Positions 45,014-54,376 are shown, counted from the first letter of the stretch. The stretch is 64,000 nucleotides of DNA from Actinoplanes sp. NBC_00393 (GCF_036053395.1 NZ_CP107942.1:7086501-7150500); one strand, 5' to 3'. Notes: generated by a model from the letters alone, not told the origin. Translations and numbers: made by a program.

Positions 45014-45577
45014 CTACTCCTCGTTTTGTGTCAGATTGCGCAAAGCGGCCCAGCGGGGATCGACGTCCTCGTGGCTGTGATCAGCCGGCAGGTCGTCGAA
45101 GTGCACCCCGCAGTCGGGGCACAACCCTGGGCAGTCCGGCCGGCAGAGCGGATTGGTCGGCAGGGTCAGCACCACCGCGTCCCGTACCGCCGGCTCCAGG
45201 TCGATCAGGTCGCCCTGCATCCGGCCGACCTCGTCCTCGTCCGTGGTCTCCTCGGTGGTGCTGTCCTCGTAGGCGTACAGCTCCGCGATTCGGACCTCGA
45301 AGGACTTGCCGATCTCGTTGAGGCAACGCCCGCACTCGCCGCTGAGCGAGCCGCGCACGGTGCCGCTGACATACACCCCCTCGGAGACCGACGTCAGGCT
45401 CAGATCGAGCTCGAGGTCGGATCCCTCGGGGACCGAGATCAGTTCCAGACCGAGGTCCGCCGGCGCCGGCACCACCCGATTCAGGGCACGCGTCGCACCA
45501 GGCTGCCGGGGGAGTTTCGTCGTGTCGACGACCAGCGGCTGCCTGGGGTCCAGGTGACTCTGCGGTGACTTTGGCAT
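45014..45577 (-). CDS. YceD/DUF177 family protein
   Basis: A 187-residue protein of the YceD family, which elsewhere supports 23S rRNA processing or stability. It has LDLSLTSVSEGVYVSGTV, GECGRCLNEIGKSFEVRI with a CxxC pair, an acidic loop (about 107-121), and a C-terminal CPGLCPDCGVHFDDLP with more Cys, so a metal site is likely. Always next to rpmF in bacteria, as here, and co-transcribed. The 132-bp gap before it contains possible promoter-like AT-rich sequence but no clear hexamers. Confidence 0.93.
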   Translation of the reverse strand: MPKSPQSHLDPRQPLVVDTTKLPRQPGATRALNRVVPAPADLGLELISVPEGSDLELDLSLTSVSEGVYVSGTVRGSLSGECGRCLNEIGKSFEVRIAELYAYEDSTTEETTDEDEVGRMQGDLIDLEPAVRDAVVLTLPTNPLCRPDCPGLCPDCGVHFDDLPADHSHEDVDPRWAALRNLTQNEE

Positions 45578-45709
45578 AGTGAACTCTCAGCCATAGGTAG
45601 GCCGACGGAAAACATTACCTGAGCTTGGCGGACATCGTCGAATCGGCCCATCCAACCACCCCGCCACCGCCCTAAAACGGAAGAAAAACACCCTTATGTC
45701 CGGGTTGGC

Positions 45710-46207
45710 TCAGAACGGCAACGGCCGCTCAGCGTCCTCGCCCTGGAAGGTCCCGATCTCTCGGAGCGCGTGCATCTTGTCCCGCCCGCGCTCGATCGAG
45801 GCCAGCGCACGGGTCAGGAACTGCTCGAAGTTGGCCAGGGCGGTGTCGACGTAGTCGTCGACCTCCTCGCGCAGCCGCTGCGCCTCGGTCCGGGCCTCGG
45901 CGATGATCCGGGCGCCCTCGTGCTCGGCGGAGACAGTGATTTCGTTCACCGAGACGAGCCGGGCGTGCTCGGTCTCACCCTCGCTGATGATCCGGTCCGC
46001 CTCCCGGCGGCCGGCCTCGATGATCCGGTCGCGCTCCTCCAGCACGGCAGCCGCCTTGCGCAACTCCGACGGCAGGTCGGAGCGGAGGATCTCGAGTTTC
46101 TCGATCAGGTGGTCCCGGTCGATCATCACGTTCGTCCGCGACATCGGCACGGAACGCGACTCGTGCACGAGGTCGATGATCTCGTCGATGCCGTCGAGCG
46201 GATCCAC
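45710..46207 (-). CDS. sepIVA: DivIVA-domain septation protein, SepIVA-like
   Basis: The 165-residue protein is almost entirely coiled coil: DGIDEIIDLVHESRSVPMS at the N-terminus, then DRDHLIEKLEILRSDLPSEL, and long Glu/Arg/Ala heptads (EERDRIIEAGRREADRII and EAQRLREEVDDYVDTAL). Composition and position match mycobacterial SepIVA, which is needed for septation and lies beside DUF177 and rnc. The orthology is inference from position and the N-terminal motif; DivIVA proteins are otherwise similar in character. Confidence 0.8.
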   Translation of the reverse strand: MDPLDGIDEIIDLVHESRSVPMSRTNVMIDRDHLIEKLEILRSDLPSELRKAAAVLEERDRIIEAGRREADRIISEGETEHARLVSVNEITVSAEHEGARIIAEARTEAQRLREEVDDYVDTALANFEQFLTRALASIERGRDKMHALREIGTFQGEDAERPLPF

Positions 46208-46301
46208 CGGCGCCTCACTCCTTGTCCCTCTCGCTCCACTCAGCGTGGTGCGATCACGTTACTGCGTAACCGCCGCACCAGGTTTCGGCGCGCCGGTGAG
46301 G

Positions 46302-46781
46302 CTAGTTCTGCTTGAGACGGCCGACCAGACGTTCGAGCACCGGGTCGGGCAGGTACGCGGACGCGTCGCCGCCCCACTTGACCACGTCTTTGACCAGGCT
46401 CGACGAGAGGAACGAGTAGAGCGGATTGGTCGGCATGAAGAGGGTCTCCACACCGGACAGGCCGATGTTCATCTGCGCCATCTGCAACTCGTAGTCGAAG
46501 TCGCTGACCGCGCGCAGGCCCTTGACCACGACGGCCGCGCCCTGGTCCCGGCAGAAGTCCACGAGCAGGCCGTGGAAGGCCGCTACGCGCACGTTCTCGT
46601 ACTGGGCGGTGGCCTCGCCCAGCATCTCGATGCGCTCCTCGATGGTGAAGAGCCCCACCTTCGACTGGTTGATCAGAACTCCGATGATCACCTCGTCGAA
46701 GAGCCGGCTGGCCCGTCCGATGATGTCGAGGTGCCCGTTGGTGACCGGGTCGAAGGAGCCAGGACACACCGCTCGTCTCAT
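46302..46781 (-). CDS. coaD: Phosphopantetheine adenylyltransferase CoaD
   Basis: CoaD makes dephospho-CoA from 4'-phosphopantetheine and ATP. The 159-residue reading starts MRRAVCPGSFDPVTNGHLD; GSFDP and the adjacent TNGH (T/HxGH motif) form the nucleotide site. Further conserved parts are LINQSKVGLFTIEERIEML, VKGLRAVSDFDYE and FLSSSLVKDV. Length matches the family. The ATG overlaps the rsmD stop (ATGA), a common pair in bacteria. Confidence 0.97.
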   Translation of the reverse strand: MRRAVCPGSFDPVTNGHLDIIGRASRLFDEVIIGVLINQSKVGLFTIEERIEMLGEATAQYENVRVAAFHGLLVDFCRDQGAAVVVKGLRAVSDFDYELQMAQMNIGLSGVETLFMPTNPLYSFLSSSLVKDVVKWGGDASAYLPDPVLERLVGRLKQN

Positions 46782-47341
46782 GATCGGCGACCGTACCAAA
46801 GAGTGGTCTCGCCGTAACGGCGGGCGCGTTCCCCCGAGAGACCGTCCACCCAGCTCAGCGGTCCGGAGCGGGTGGACCGCTCGAAAATCACCACGGCGTC
46901 CGGCGCCAGCCAGCCGTTGGCCACGAGCTCCTCCTGCACGGTGTCGATCTCGTCGGCGCCGAGCGCGTACGGCGGGTCGGCGAAGACCACGTCGTACGGT
47001 CCGCCGGTGGGCGGGTCGGCGAGGGTGGGCAGCACTTTTCCGGTGACCAGACGGGTTGCCGGGCCGACACGCAGCGTCACGATGTTGTCCCGGATGATCC
47101 GCGCCGCCTTGGCGTCCGATTCGACCAGCAGCGCGTGGTCCGCACCCCGGGACAGCGCCTCCAGGCCGACCGCTCCGGATCCGGCGTAAAGGTCTGCGAA
47201 TCGGGCGCCGGACAAATCCGTCATCGTCTCCAGTGAGCTGAAGAACGCCTCGCGTACGCGATCCGATGTGGGCCTCGTGTGCGCACCGGCCGGTGCGGAC
47301 AGACGCCGTCCGCCGTGCGCACCCGCGATAATCCTCGTCAT
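46778..47341 (-). CDS. rsmD: 16S rRNA (guanine966-N2)-methyltransferase RsmD
   Basis: The start at MTRIIAGAHGGRRL gives 187 residues, the family norm. Motifs: RPTSDRVREAFFSSLE (RNA/substrate region), FADLYAGSGAVGLEALSRG (SAM-binding motif I), and VVFADPPYALG (catalytic motif IV). It methylates G966 of 16S rRNA during 30S assembly. It is coupled to coaD by a four-base overlap. Upstream, recG is on the same strand, but other genes lie between. Confidence 0.95.
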   Translation of the reverse strand: MTRIIAGAHGGRRLSAPAGAHTRPTSDRVREAFFSSLETMTDLSGARFADLYAGSGAVGLEALSRGADHALLVESDAKAARIIRDNIVTLRVGPATRLVTGKVLPTLADPPTGGPYDVVFADPPYALGADEIDTVQEELVANGWLAPDAVVIFERSTRSGPLSWVDGLSGERARRYGETTLWYGRRS

Positions 47342-47417
47342 CACAGCCGACGCTACTTCACCACCTGCGTCAAGCCACCTTCGCGTGAACAATTCCCTCG
47401 TCACGGGCACGACGCGC

Positions 47418-47429
47418 AACGGTACCGTT
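47418..47429. promoter_or_regulatory. 12-bp perfect palindrome between rsmD and the LPVTG gene
   Basis: AACGGTACCGTT is a perfect palindrome, followed at 47431 by CGTTCGGTAC, which repeats part of it. It lies in the 280-bp divergent region between rsmD and the surface-protein gene, so an operator is possible. Nothing else clear is seen there apart from an AT-richer stretch near 47480-47515. Confidence 0.3.
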
Positions 47430-47621
47430 CCGTTCGGTACAGCGAAGATCTCAGATTGGTATCAAGAGCCTTAGCGGCGGCTGAGACGTTTCTTTGACCT
47501 TGCGAACTGGCTAGGGTCGGGCAGCGTTGCGACGTGGGGAGGCGTCGTCACGGTTGTCGATCCTTTGACCGGGATCACCGTCCGCTTCCTCACGCCCCCG
47601 TACCCCCCTTCAGGAGTTGGC

Positions 47622-48542
47622 GTGAACCTGTCCCAATCCCCGCTCCGCCGTCTGGCCGGTCTGGCCGCCGGCGCGGTGCTCGGCCTGGCCGGCGTCGCCG
47701 TTGCGGCATCGCCCGCCTACGCCACCGACGCCGTCATCGGCAAGGCCTCCTACTGCGACAAGGCCACCGGCGAATGGGTCGTCGACTGGACCGTCAAGGG
47801 CAACGCCCCGGACGGCGTGGAGAAGTTCCGCTTCACCGAGGTCAAGTCCGAGGTCGGCTTCCCGGTCAAGGCCACGACGCTGCCCGAGTACACGGTGACC
47901 GAGGACTTCAAGTACTCGACCAACGAGGACATCAAGGCCCAGCAGCGCGTCGCCGGCGACAAGAACTTCGCGCGGCTGAGCGTCAAGGTGCTGTTCGACA
48001 ACAAGCACCCGGTCGAGGCCTCCAACACCGAGAACTTCGACGGCACCTGCAAGAAGGAGTCGCAGCCGAGCCCGTCGCCGAGCACCTCGGCGTCGCCGGC
48101 CCCCAGCCAGTCCCCCAGCACTCCCGCCGAGGAGATCCCGGGTGACGCGGAGCCGATCTTCGAGCTCACCTGCGACACCATGACGTTCGGGCTGAGCATC
48201 CCCGAGAACGGCATCACGATCGACCTGCACTACAAGACCAGCAAGGGCGAGGAGCGCGACGTCAGCATCGCGCCGGGCGAGTCGAAGAGCGAGACCTTCA
48301 GCGCGACCGAGGGCTTCTCCGTCGACGTCACCGTCTCGGCGACCGAGGACGGCGAGACCTACTCCGAGACGCTGACCCTCGACTACGAGCAGCCGGCCGA
48401 CTGTGAGGACGGCAACGGCGGCGGCCTGCCGGTCACCGGCGCGGCCGCGGGCGGCGTCGCCGGCGGTGCCGCGGCCCTGCTCGTCGCCGGTGGTGCGCTG
48501 TTCTTCGTGGCGCGTCGCCGCAAGGTGAAGTTCACCGCCTGA
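47622..48542 (+). CDS. Secreted surface protein with LPVTG sorting signal
   Basis: The GTG with CAGGAG upstream gives 306 residues. A signal peptide ends near SPAYA (about residue 34). A beta-rich region (35-145) is followed by a Ser/Pro linker (about 150-167, SPSPSTSASPAPSQS), a second beta domain (170-262), then LPVTG (269-273), a hydrophobic helix and the basic tail RRRKVKF. This is a classic sortase substrate that would be covalently linked to peptidoglycan, or remain membrane-anchored. No sortase gene is in the window. Function of the two domains is unknown. A strong terminator follows 12 bp after the stop. Confidence 0.9.
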   Translation: MNLSQSPLRRLAGLAAGAVLGLAGVAVAASPAYATDAVIGKASYCDKATGEWVVDWTVKGNAPDGVEKFRFTEVKSEVGFPVKATTLPEYTVTEDFKYSTNEDIKAQQRVAGDKNFARLSVKVLFDNKHPVEASNTENFDGTCKKESQPSPSPSTSASPAPSQSPSTPAEEIPGDAEPIFELTCDTMTFGLSIPENGITIDLHYKTSKGEERDVSIAPGESKSETFSATEGFSVDVTVSATEDGETYSETLTLDYEQPADCEDGNGGGLPVTGAAAGGVAGGAAALLVAGGALFFVARRRKVKFTA

Positions 48543-48554
48543 CAGATGTACTGA

Positions 48555-48591
48555 AAGGGCGCGCCGACCGGTCAGCGGTCGGCGCGCCCTT
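48555..48591 (+). terminator. 15-bp perfect hairpin, overlapping the end of the convergent DUF952 gene
   Basis: AAGGGCGCGCCGACC (48555-48569) pairs with GGTCGGCGCGCCCTT (48577-48591) with a 7-base loop. The 3' end of the plus-strand LPVTG gene lies just before it. The stop codon of the convergent DUF952 gene (48572-48574) is inside the loop, and the right arm encodes its last residues, so one element terminates one gene and codes for the end of another. Confidence 0.85.
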
Positions 48592-48925
48592 CCGCATCCC
48601 AGGGGGCGAACGAGCCGTCGGCCTGCGGTGGGAACTCGTGCGCCGCCACCACCGCGGTCACCGGCAGGCGGCCGTAGATGTGCGGGAACTGCCGGCCGTC
48701 CGGCTCCGGCGGGCTGCCGTCCTCCCAGACCACCGGCACGTCCAGGCGCGCCTCGTCGATCTCCAGCAGGAGCAGATCGGTCCGCCCGCGGAACCGCAGC
48801 GTCGCCGGGACGTGCACCCAGTCCGTCGGGGAACAGTGGATGAACCCCTCGGTGGCGAGCGTGTCCCCCTCGTACACCCCGGCGTCGGTCGCCTCGGCCC
48901 ACGCATCGCGTGGGCAGATATGCAT
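48572..48925 (-). CDS. DUF952 family protein
   Basis: A 117-residue cytoplasmic protein starting MHICPRDAWAEA, with GEFIH-type ATEGFIHCSP, the conserved LLLLEID and FPHIYGRLPV of DUF952. The true ATG lies after AGAAGGG; a TTG two codons earlier is unlikely. The family fold is related to ADP-ribosyltransferase-like proteins, but activity is not established. The gene starts two bases after the recG stop codon, so it is the last gene of a fakA-recG-DUF952 operon. Confidence 0.88.
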   Translation of the reverse strand: MHICPRDAWAEATDAGVYEGDTLATEGFIHCSPTDWVHVPATLRFRGRTDLLLLEIDEARLDVPVVWEDGSPPEPDGRQFPHIYGRLPVTAVVAAHEFPPQADGSFAPWDAEGRADR

Positions 48926-48927
48926 GA

Positions 48928-51102
48928 TCAACCCTTCTCCAAATACTCGGCGCGTTCCTCGTCGACCAGCGCGGCCACCGAGGCGGCCAGAGCGGGATGA
49001 CGGGAGAGGTCGGGGTCGTCGCCGATCAGCTCGGACGCCTCGGCCCGGGCTTCCTTGATCAGCTTCTCGTCGCGGAGCAGCGACAACAGCCGCAGATGCG
49101 AATGCTTGCCGGACTGCGAGGCGCCCAGCACGTCGCCCTCCCGGCGCTGCTCCAGGTCGATCTCGGAGAGCTTGAAACCGTCCGTCGTGGAGGCCACCGC
49201 GTCCAGTCGCTCGCGGGCCGCGGAACCCTCGGCCGACTCGGTGTGCAGCAGGCAGATCCCGGCCGCCGAACCCCGGCCCACCCGGCCGCGCAGCTGGTGC
49301 AGCTGGGACACCCCGAACCGGTCGGCATCCATGATCAGCATGACGGTGGAGTTCGGCACGTCCACGCCGACCTCGATCACCGTGGTCGCCACCAGCACGT
49401 CCAGGTCGCCGGCCGCGAACGTGCGCATCACCGCGTCCTTCTCGTCCGCCGGCATCTTGCCGTGCAGCATGGCGATCCGCAGCCCCTTCAGATACTCGTG
49501 CTGCAGCAGCGGCAGGACCTCGGTGACGGCCAGCGGCGGGCGGCGGGCCGGCTCGTCGTCCTTGGGTGGGGACTCCTCGTCATCGCCGATCCGCGGGCAC
49601 ACCACGTACGCCTGGTGGCCGGCCTGCACCTCCTCGCGGATCCGCTTCCACGCGCGGTCCAGGTATGCCGGCTTCTCCAGCGCGGGCACGACGTGCGAGG
49701 CGATCGGCGACCGGCCACGCGGCAACTGCGACAGAACGGACGTCTCCAGGTCGCCGTAGACCGTCATCGCAACCGTGCGCGGGATCGGCGTCGCCGTCAT
49801 CACCAGCACGTGCGGTGGTCGGGCGGCCTTCGCGCGCAACGCGTCCCGCTGCTCCACACCGAACCGGTGCTGCTCGTCCACCACGACCAGCCCGAGATCG
49901 CGGAAGTCGACACCCTCGTACAGCAGAGCGTGCGTGCCCACCACGATGCCCGCTGTCCCGTCGGCGACCTTGGCCAGCGCCGCACGCCGGGCCGCCGCCC
50001 CCAGCGAGCCGGTGACCAGGGTGAGCTGCGTGCCCGCCGGATCACCGTCCAGCTCGCCGGCCCGGCCCAGCGCGCCCAGCTGCGCACTGATCCCCCGGTA
50101 GTGCTGAGTGGCCAGGACCTCGGTCGGGGCCAGCAGAGCGGCCTGCCCACCGGCGTCGACGACCTGGAGCATCGCGCGTACCGAAACCAGGGTCTTTCCG
50201 GAACCCACCTCGCCCTGCAGCAGCCGGTGCATGGGATGCGGCCGGGCCAGATCGGCCGCGATCTCCTCGCCCACCTCGCGCTGGCCCTCGGTCAGCTCAT
50301 AGGGCAGCCCGGCGTCGAATTTCGCCAGCAACCCGGCCTCGGCACGCGGCCGCGCGGTGCCGGGCGCCGCGGCCGCACGCGCCCGGCGTTGAACAAGCGT
50401 CAGCTGTACGGCGAACGCCTCATCCCATTTCAGCCGGTACTTCGCCCGGTACAGAGCCTCCTCGGAACTCGGCCGGTGGATCTCGCGCAGGGCTGTCCCG
50501 ATGCCGACCAGGTTCCGTTTCGCCCGGGTCTCGGCAGGCAGCGGGTCGGCCGGTGGCTCGAACGTGTCCAGCAGGGTCCGCACGCACTTGGCGATCACCC
50601 AGGTCGGCACGGCCTGCGCGGCCGAATACACCGGGATCAGCGCGCCGGCGAACTCCTCGATCTCCGCGGCCGCGTCGTCCTGCGTGGCATCGGCGCTGAG
50701 CAGCTGATAGGCCGGATTGTTCAGCTGCCGCTTGCCGCGGAAGTCGGAGACCTTGCCGGCGAACAGCCCCCACACGCCCTTGCGCAGCTCCCGCTCGCGC
50801 CACGCCTGATTGAAGAACGTGCAGGTCAGCGTCGCACCCGACCCATCGCCGATGGTCACCTCGAGCATGTTGCCGCGGCGGGCCCGCATCGGCTTCACAT
50901 TGATGCCCTGCACCTGGGCCAGCACGGTGACCTGCTCGTCGACCTCCAGCCGGCGCAGATCGGTGTGCTCGCCGCGCTCGTCGTAGCGCCGGGGGAAGTG
51001 GTAGATCAGGTCACCCGCGGTGTGCAGGTCGAGGTGGGTCTCGAGGGCCTTGGCGGTTTTCGCGCCGAGCACCTTGGTCAGCGGGGTGTCGGTCGTGGTC
51101 AT
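48928..51102 (-). CDS. recG: ATP-dependent DNA helicase RecG
   Basis: RecG remodels stalled forks and Holliday junctions. The 724-residue reading begins [13 protein letters not shown], whose ATG overlaps the fakA stop. An N-terminal wedge/OB domain (about 55-150, LAQVQGINVKPMRARRGNML) is followed by helicase motifs: LLQGEVGSGKTLVS (motif I), VVVDEQHRFG (motif II, DEQH), MTATPIPRT (III), VEVGVDVPNSTVM (V) and QLRGRVGRG (VI). The TRG-type C-terminus is present. Length is typical for actinobacteria. Confidence 0.97.
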   Translation of the reverse strand: MTTTDTPLTKVLGAKTAKALETHLDLHTAGDLIYHFPRRYDERGEHTDLRRLEVDEQVTVLAQVQGINVKPMRARRGNMLEVTIGDGSGATLTCTFFNQAWRERELRKGVWGLFAGKVSDFRGKRQLNNPAYQLLSADATQDDAAAEIEEFAGALIPVYSAAQAVPTWVIAKCVRTLLDTFEPPADPLPAETRAKRNLVGIGTALREIHRPSSEEALYRAKYRLKWDEAFAVQLTLVQRRARAAAAPGTARPRAEAGLLAKFDAGLPYELTEGQREVGEEIAADLARPHPMHRLLQGEVGSGKTLVSVRAMLQVVDAGGQAALLAPTEVLATQHYRGISAQLGALGRAGELDGDPAGTQLTLVTGSLGAAARRAALAKVADGTAGIVVGTHALLYEGVDFRDLGLVVVDEQHRFGVEQRDALRAKAARPPHVLVMTATPIPRTVAMTVYGDLETSVLSQLPRGRSPIASHVVPALEKPAYLDRAWKRIREEVQAGHQAYVVCPRIGDDEESPPKDDEPARRPPLAVTEVLPLLQHEYLKGLRIAMLHGKMPADEKDAVMRTFAAGDLDVLVATTVIEVGVDVPNSTVMLIMDADRFGVSQLHQLRGRVGRGSAAGICLLHTESAEGSAARERLDAVASTTDGFKLSEIDLEQRREGDVLGASQSGKHSHLRLLSLLRDEKLIKEARAEASELIGDDPDLSRHPALAASVAALVDEERAEYLEKG

Positions 51103-52817
51103 TCGACTCCTGCCAGGAGGTGGTACCGCGGCTGGCCGCCGGCGTAGCACTCCAACTCGATGAACGGCCAGGTCCGGTGCACGTGGCCGCGCAGAACGGT
51201 CTCCAGATCGGGTGGGGCGTCCGCGCCGAGCACCAGGGTGACCAGCTCGCCACCGCCGCCGAGCATCCGGTCCAGCAGGCGGTGGCTCACGTCGGTCAGG
51301 TCGTCGCCGATGACGTGCACCTCGCCGTCGACCAGGCCGAGAAGATCGCCCTCGCGGCACGGGCCGGCCACCGTCAGGGCGTCGCGCCGGGCGGTGCAAA
51401 CCTCCCCGTACCGGCAGGCGCCGGCAGCCTCGGCCATCGCGATCACGTCGTCGGCGAACGGGCGCTGCGGATCCCGCACGGCCAGGGCGGCCAGGGCCTG
51501 CACCGGGGAGCGGGTGGGGACGACACTCACCTGCACGCCGGCGGCGGCTGCCTCGCGCGCTGCAGAACTGGCCACGGCGTGCGTGTTGGCGTCGTTGGGC
51601 AGCAGCACCACACAGTCGGCGCCGGTGGCGTGGACGGCGGCGAGCAGCTCGGCGGTGGAGGGATTGCGGTCGACGACGATGGCGCCCTCGGCCTCGAAGA
51701 GCGCGGTCAGCCCTTCGCCGGCGGCAACCACCACGGCGGCCCGCACGCCGGCGCCGGCTCGGCGCTCCTCCAGCTGGGTGACCCGGATCTGGTACGGCCG
51801 ACCGGCGGCAATCCCGGCCTCGATGGCGGGACCGATCTCGGTCACGTGGACGTGGACGTTCCAGGTCGGGGGGTCGCCGTCGCCGGTGCCCACGATGACC
51901 AGCGAATCCCCCAGGGCGTCGAGGGTGCGGCGTAGCTCGCTGACGGTTTCTGGGGTGGCGTCGAGCAGGTACTGCACCTCGAAGCCCATGCCGGAGCAGC
52001 CGTTCTCATCTTGCTCGCCTTCGTGGGCATGGGCGTGGGCATGGGCGTCCCCGGCGGGCCACAGCGCCGAAGGCCGTGTTCCGGTGCTCTTCAGGCCGCC
52101 GCCCGATCCGTTCTGCTCAGCTCGGCTGCCGCCCGATCCGTTCTGCCCGGCTGGGGCGTCGGTCTCGGCGACGGCCTCGACCAGGGCGTCCAGCAGGAGG
52201 CAGAGGCCGCGGCCGCCGGCGTCGACCACGCCGGCGCGGGCGAGGACGGGGAGCTGCTGCGGCGTCCGGTCCAGGGCCTCTGCGGCGGCCCTGGCGGCCG
52301 CGCGCGCCACTGCCAGCAGGTTGTCGGACCTGATCCGGCCGGCGCCCTCGGCTGCGGCCGCGACCACGGAGAGCACGGTGCCCTCGACCGGGCGGGCGAC
52401 CGCCGCATAGGCCGCGTCCGTCGCCGTGCGCAACGCGCGGGCCAACTCGCTGCCACGGACCGCGACGGCGCTCGCGAAGGTGTCGGCCATGCCGCGCAGA
52501 ATCTGCGACACGATCACCCCGGAATTGCCCCGCGCGCCCAGCAGCGCACCGCGCGCCATCCGCCGCATCAGCCGGCCGACCGCCGTGGTCGTCGCGGGCG
52601 GCGTCTCGGGCCCCTGCCCCAGCGCATCGTGCTCCAGCGGCTCCTGCACGAGCGCCTCGTGGGCGGCGGTCAGGGTGAGGACGAGGTTGGTGCCGGTGTC
52701 CCCGTCGGGCACCGGATAGACATTCAGCTCGTCGATCTCGCGCTGGTGCGCACGCAGCGCGTCGAGCCCACCACCGCACCAGCGGCGGACCGCAGCGGCG
52801 TCCAGGGTCTCCAGCAC
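51099..52817 (-). CDS. fakA: DAK2-domain fatty-acid kinase FakA-like protein
   Basis: FakA phosphorylates fatty acids bound to FakB, for use in phospholipid synthesis. The 572-residue protein has the DhaL-type nucleotide domain with [16 protein letters not shown] (30-45, metal-binding Asp38 and Asp40) and [20 protein letters not shown]. The middle contains a His-rich [12 protein letters not shown] insertion and NGSGG repeats, then a Cys-containing [13 protein letters not shown] and the C-terminal EDD-like part. No FakB partner is seen in the window. It is upstream of recG, a conserved neighbour in actinobacteria and firmicutes. Confidence 0.9.
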   Translation of the reverse strand: MLETLDAAAVRRWCGGGLDALRAHQREIDELNVYPVPDGDTGTNLVLTLTAAHEALVQEPLEHDALGQGPETPPATTTAVGRLMRRMARGALLGARGNSGVIVSQILRGMADTFASAVAVRGSELARALRTATDAAYAAVARPVEGTVLSVVAAAAEGAGRIRSDNLLAVARAAARAAAEALDRTPQQLPVLARAGVVDAGGRGLCLLLDALVEAVAETDAPAGQNGSGGSRAEQNGSGGGLKSTGTRPSALWPAGDAHAHAHAHEGEQDENGCSGMGFEVQYLLDATPETVSELRRTLDALGDSLVIVGTGDGDPPTWNVHVHVTEIGPAIEAGIAAGRPYQIRVTQLEERRAGAGVRAAVVVAAGEGLTALFEAEGAIVVDRNPSTAELLAAVHATGADCVVLLPNDANTHAVASSAAREAAAAGVQVSVVPTRSPVQALAALAVRDPQRPFADDVIAMAEAAGACRYGEVCTARRDALTVAGPCREGDLLGLVDGEVHVIGDDLTDVSHRLLDRMLGGGGELVTLVLGADAPPDLETVLRGHVHRTWPFIELECYAGGQPRYHLLAGVE

Positions 52818-52993
52818 GCGAAAATCGTACTAACGACCCCCGACAAAAGCGGGGTACGCACCCTGAGCGGGGGCGATTGGCTGTCCCGCCCTGGCATCGG
52901 GTAACCTTGCCGGGTTGCCTGGGCGATGCTTCCCTGGGCGCCTCCAGTTTTCTGGTAACAGGTCAGTTTTCGTATCAAACCCAGGAGTATCCC

Positions 52994-53185
52994 GTGGCTA
53001 GCGTGTGCGACGTCTGTGGCAAGGGACCGGGCTTCGGCCACAACGTGTCCCACTCGCACCGGCGGACCAACCGCCGCTGGAACCCGAACATCCAGTCGGT
53101 GCGCACCCCGGCCGGTGGCGGGACCACCAAGAAGCTCAAGGTCTGCACCTCGTGCATCAAGGCCGGCAAGGTCGTCCGCGCCTGA
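52994..53185 (+). CDS. rpmB: 50S ribosomal protein L28
   Basis: A 63-residue protein with a GTG start and CAGGAG upstream. Sequence: [20 protein letters not shown] then [11 protein letters not shown] and [17 protein letters not shown], so two CxxC pairs form the zinc site of the C+ L28 form. L28 is a late-assembling protein of the large subunit. It is divergent from fakA and has its own terminator at 53208. Confidence 0.97.
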   Translation: MASVCDVCGKGPGFGHNVSHSHRRTNRRWNPNIQSVRTPAGGGTTKKLKVCTSCIKAGKVVRA

Positions 53186-53207
53186 CCTGAGCGTTCTGTT
53201 CCACCGA

Positions 53208-53240
53208 TCAGCCGCCGGACCCCCGAGGTCCGGCGGCTGA
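53208..53240 (+). terminator. Terminator of rpmB
   Basis: TCAGCCGCCGGACC (53208-53221) pairs with GGTCCGGCGGCTGA (53227-53240), 14 bp perfect, loop CCCGA, followed by TTGCTGT. It starts 22 bp after the stop codon. Confidence 0.85.
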
Positions 53241-53316
53241 TTGCTGTCCACAGCCTGAAGCGGGTTATCCACAGGCAACGGGCGCGCGGCCTGTCCGGTC
53301 GGTCAGGATTCTCGCC

Positions 53317-54254
53317 GTGCCGGACGACGATCCTCAGCTGCTGGACCTGCTCCAACCGCAGAACGGCGTGATCAGCCGGGCCCAGGCCCTCCGCCATCTC
53401 ACCCGCCGGCGGCTCGAGCACCGAGTGGGTTCCGGACGCTGGCAGCGGGATCTACGTCACCCACACCGGCCCGATCGGTACGGAAGAGCGCCGCTGGATC
53501 GCCGTGCTGGGCACCGCCGTCGGGCAGCCCGCCTACCTCGGCGGACTTTCGGCGCTGGAGGCAGCCGGGCTCCGAGGATTCCCACGAGCGCCATTTACGT
53601 ACTGGTGCCGGCACCGTTGACGCCGAAGCGACCCCCGGACGGCGTGATCGTCCATCGCACGGTGTTGTTAACCCATTCCGATCTGAATCTGCTCGGCCGT
53701 CCGCCCGCGACCAGCCCGGCCCGGTCGCTCCTCGACGCCGCCCAGTGGCAGCGTCCCGAACGCCGTGCCGCAGCGATCATCATGGCCGGCTTCCAGCAGC
53801 GCCTCGTCTGCGCCGGCGACAATGTCCCGGTGCTGGCGACGATGCCGCGGCTCCGGCATCGCGCTGTGGTCGCCGAGACGATTGCCGACGCGTCCGGGGG
53901 CGTGCACTCGCTGCCGGAAGCAGAGTTCCTCCGGCTGTGCCGCACCGTCGGCCTGCCTGAACCGCAACTGCAGCACTCGCGGCGGGACAGCCGTGGACGA
54001 CAGAACTACCTCGACGCCTATTTCCCGGAGCACGGCGTCCACGTGGAGATCGACGGCAGCTATCACGTCGACGTACGGCAGTGGTGGGCCGACATGGCCC
54101 GGCAGAACAGCCTGTGGCTACCGGGCGAGCGACTACTCAGATTCCGGCCTGGGCGATCCGCCACCAGCCGGCCGAGGTCCTCACCCAGTTGCGGGCCGCC
54201 CTGCATCCCTCGGTGAGGCACTTCCCACACCCACCAATCCAGCCCGCTCGGTGA
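53317..54254 (+). pseudogene. Frameshifted DUF559/AbiEi-type protein gene
   Basis: The single frame from 53317 gives 299 codons, but family-like sequence moves between frames. NGVISRAQALRHLTRRR is in the first frame; GIYVTHTGPIG, RRWIAVLG and YLGGLSALEAAGLRGF continue in the +1 frame from about 53447; AIYVLVPAP returns to the first frame near 53585; and after LLRF at 54146 the family ending IPAWAIRHQPAEVLTQLRAA needs a one-base shift, ending at TGA 54252-54254. Intact relatives carry a winged-helix N-terminus and a PD-(D/E)xK DUF559 nuclease-like end (here DAYFPEHGVHVEIDGSYH). Three shifts suggest decay or sequencing error. Confidence 0.8.
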
Positions 54255-54376
54255 AGCGCTTTCCCCACCCGGCCAGTCCAGCCGACGCCGAGGCGCTTCC
54301 TCCACCCGGCCAATCCAGCCGACGCTCGGCGAGGCGCTTTCCCCACCGGGCCAATCCAGCCGCCCTCGCCGAGGCA
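54228..54376. repeat. Imperfect tandem repeat, about 40-bp unit, four copies
   Basis: CCAATCCAGCC followed by a GCTCGG-GAAGCGCTT-type segment recurs near 54233, 54273, 54310 and 54351. The first copy overlaps the 3' end of the pseudogene. The 54255-54655 gap otherwise contains only the palindromes listed next. Confidence 0.75.

Noticed and set aside
53265..53273. DnaA box TTATCCACA, with a partial match nearby, as a replication origin
   Set aside because: A single box and one partial match without dnaA, dnaN or an AT-rich unwinding region; oriC needs many boxes.
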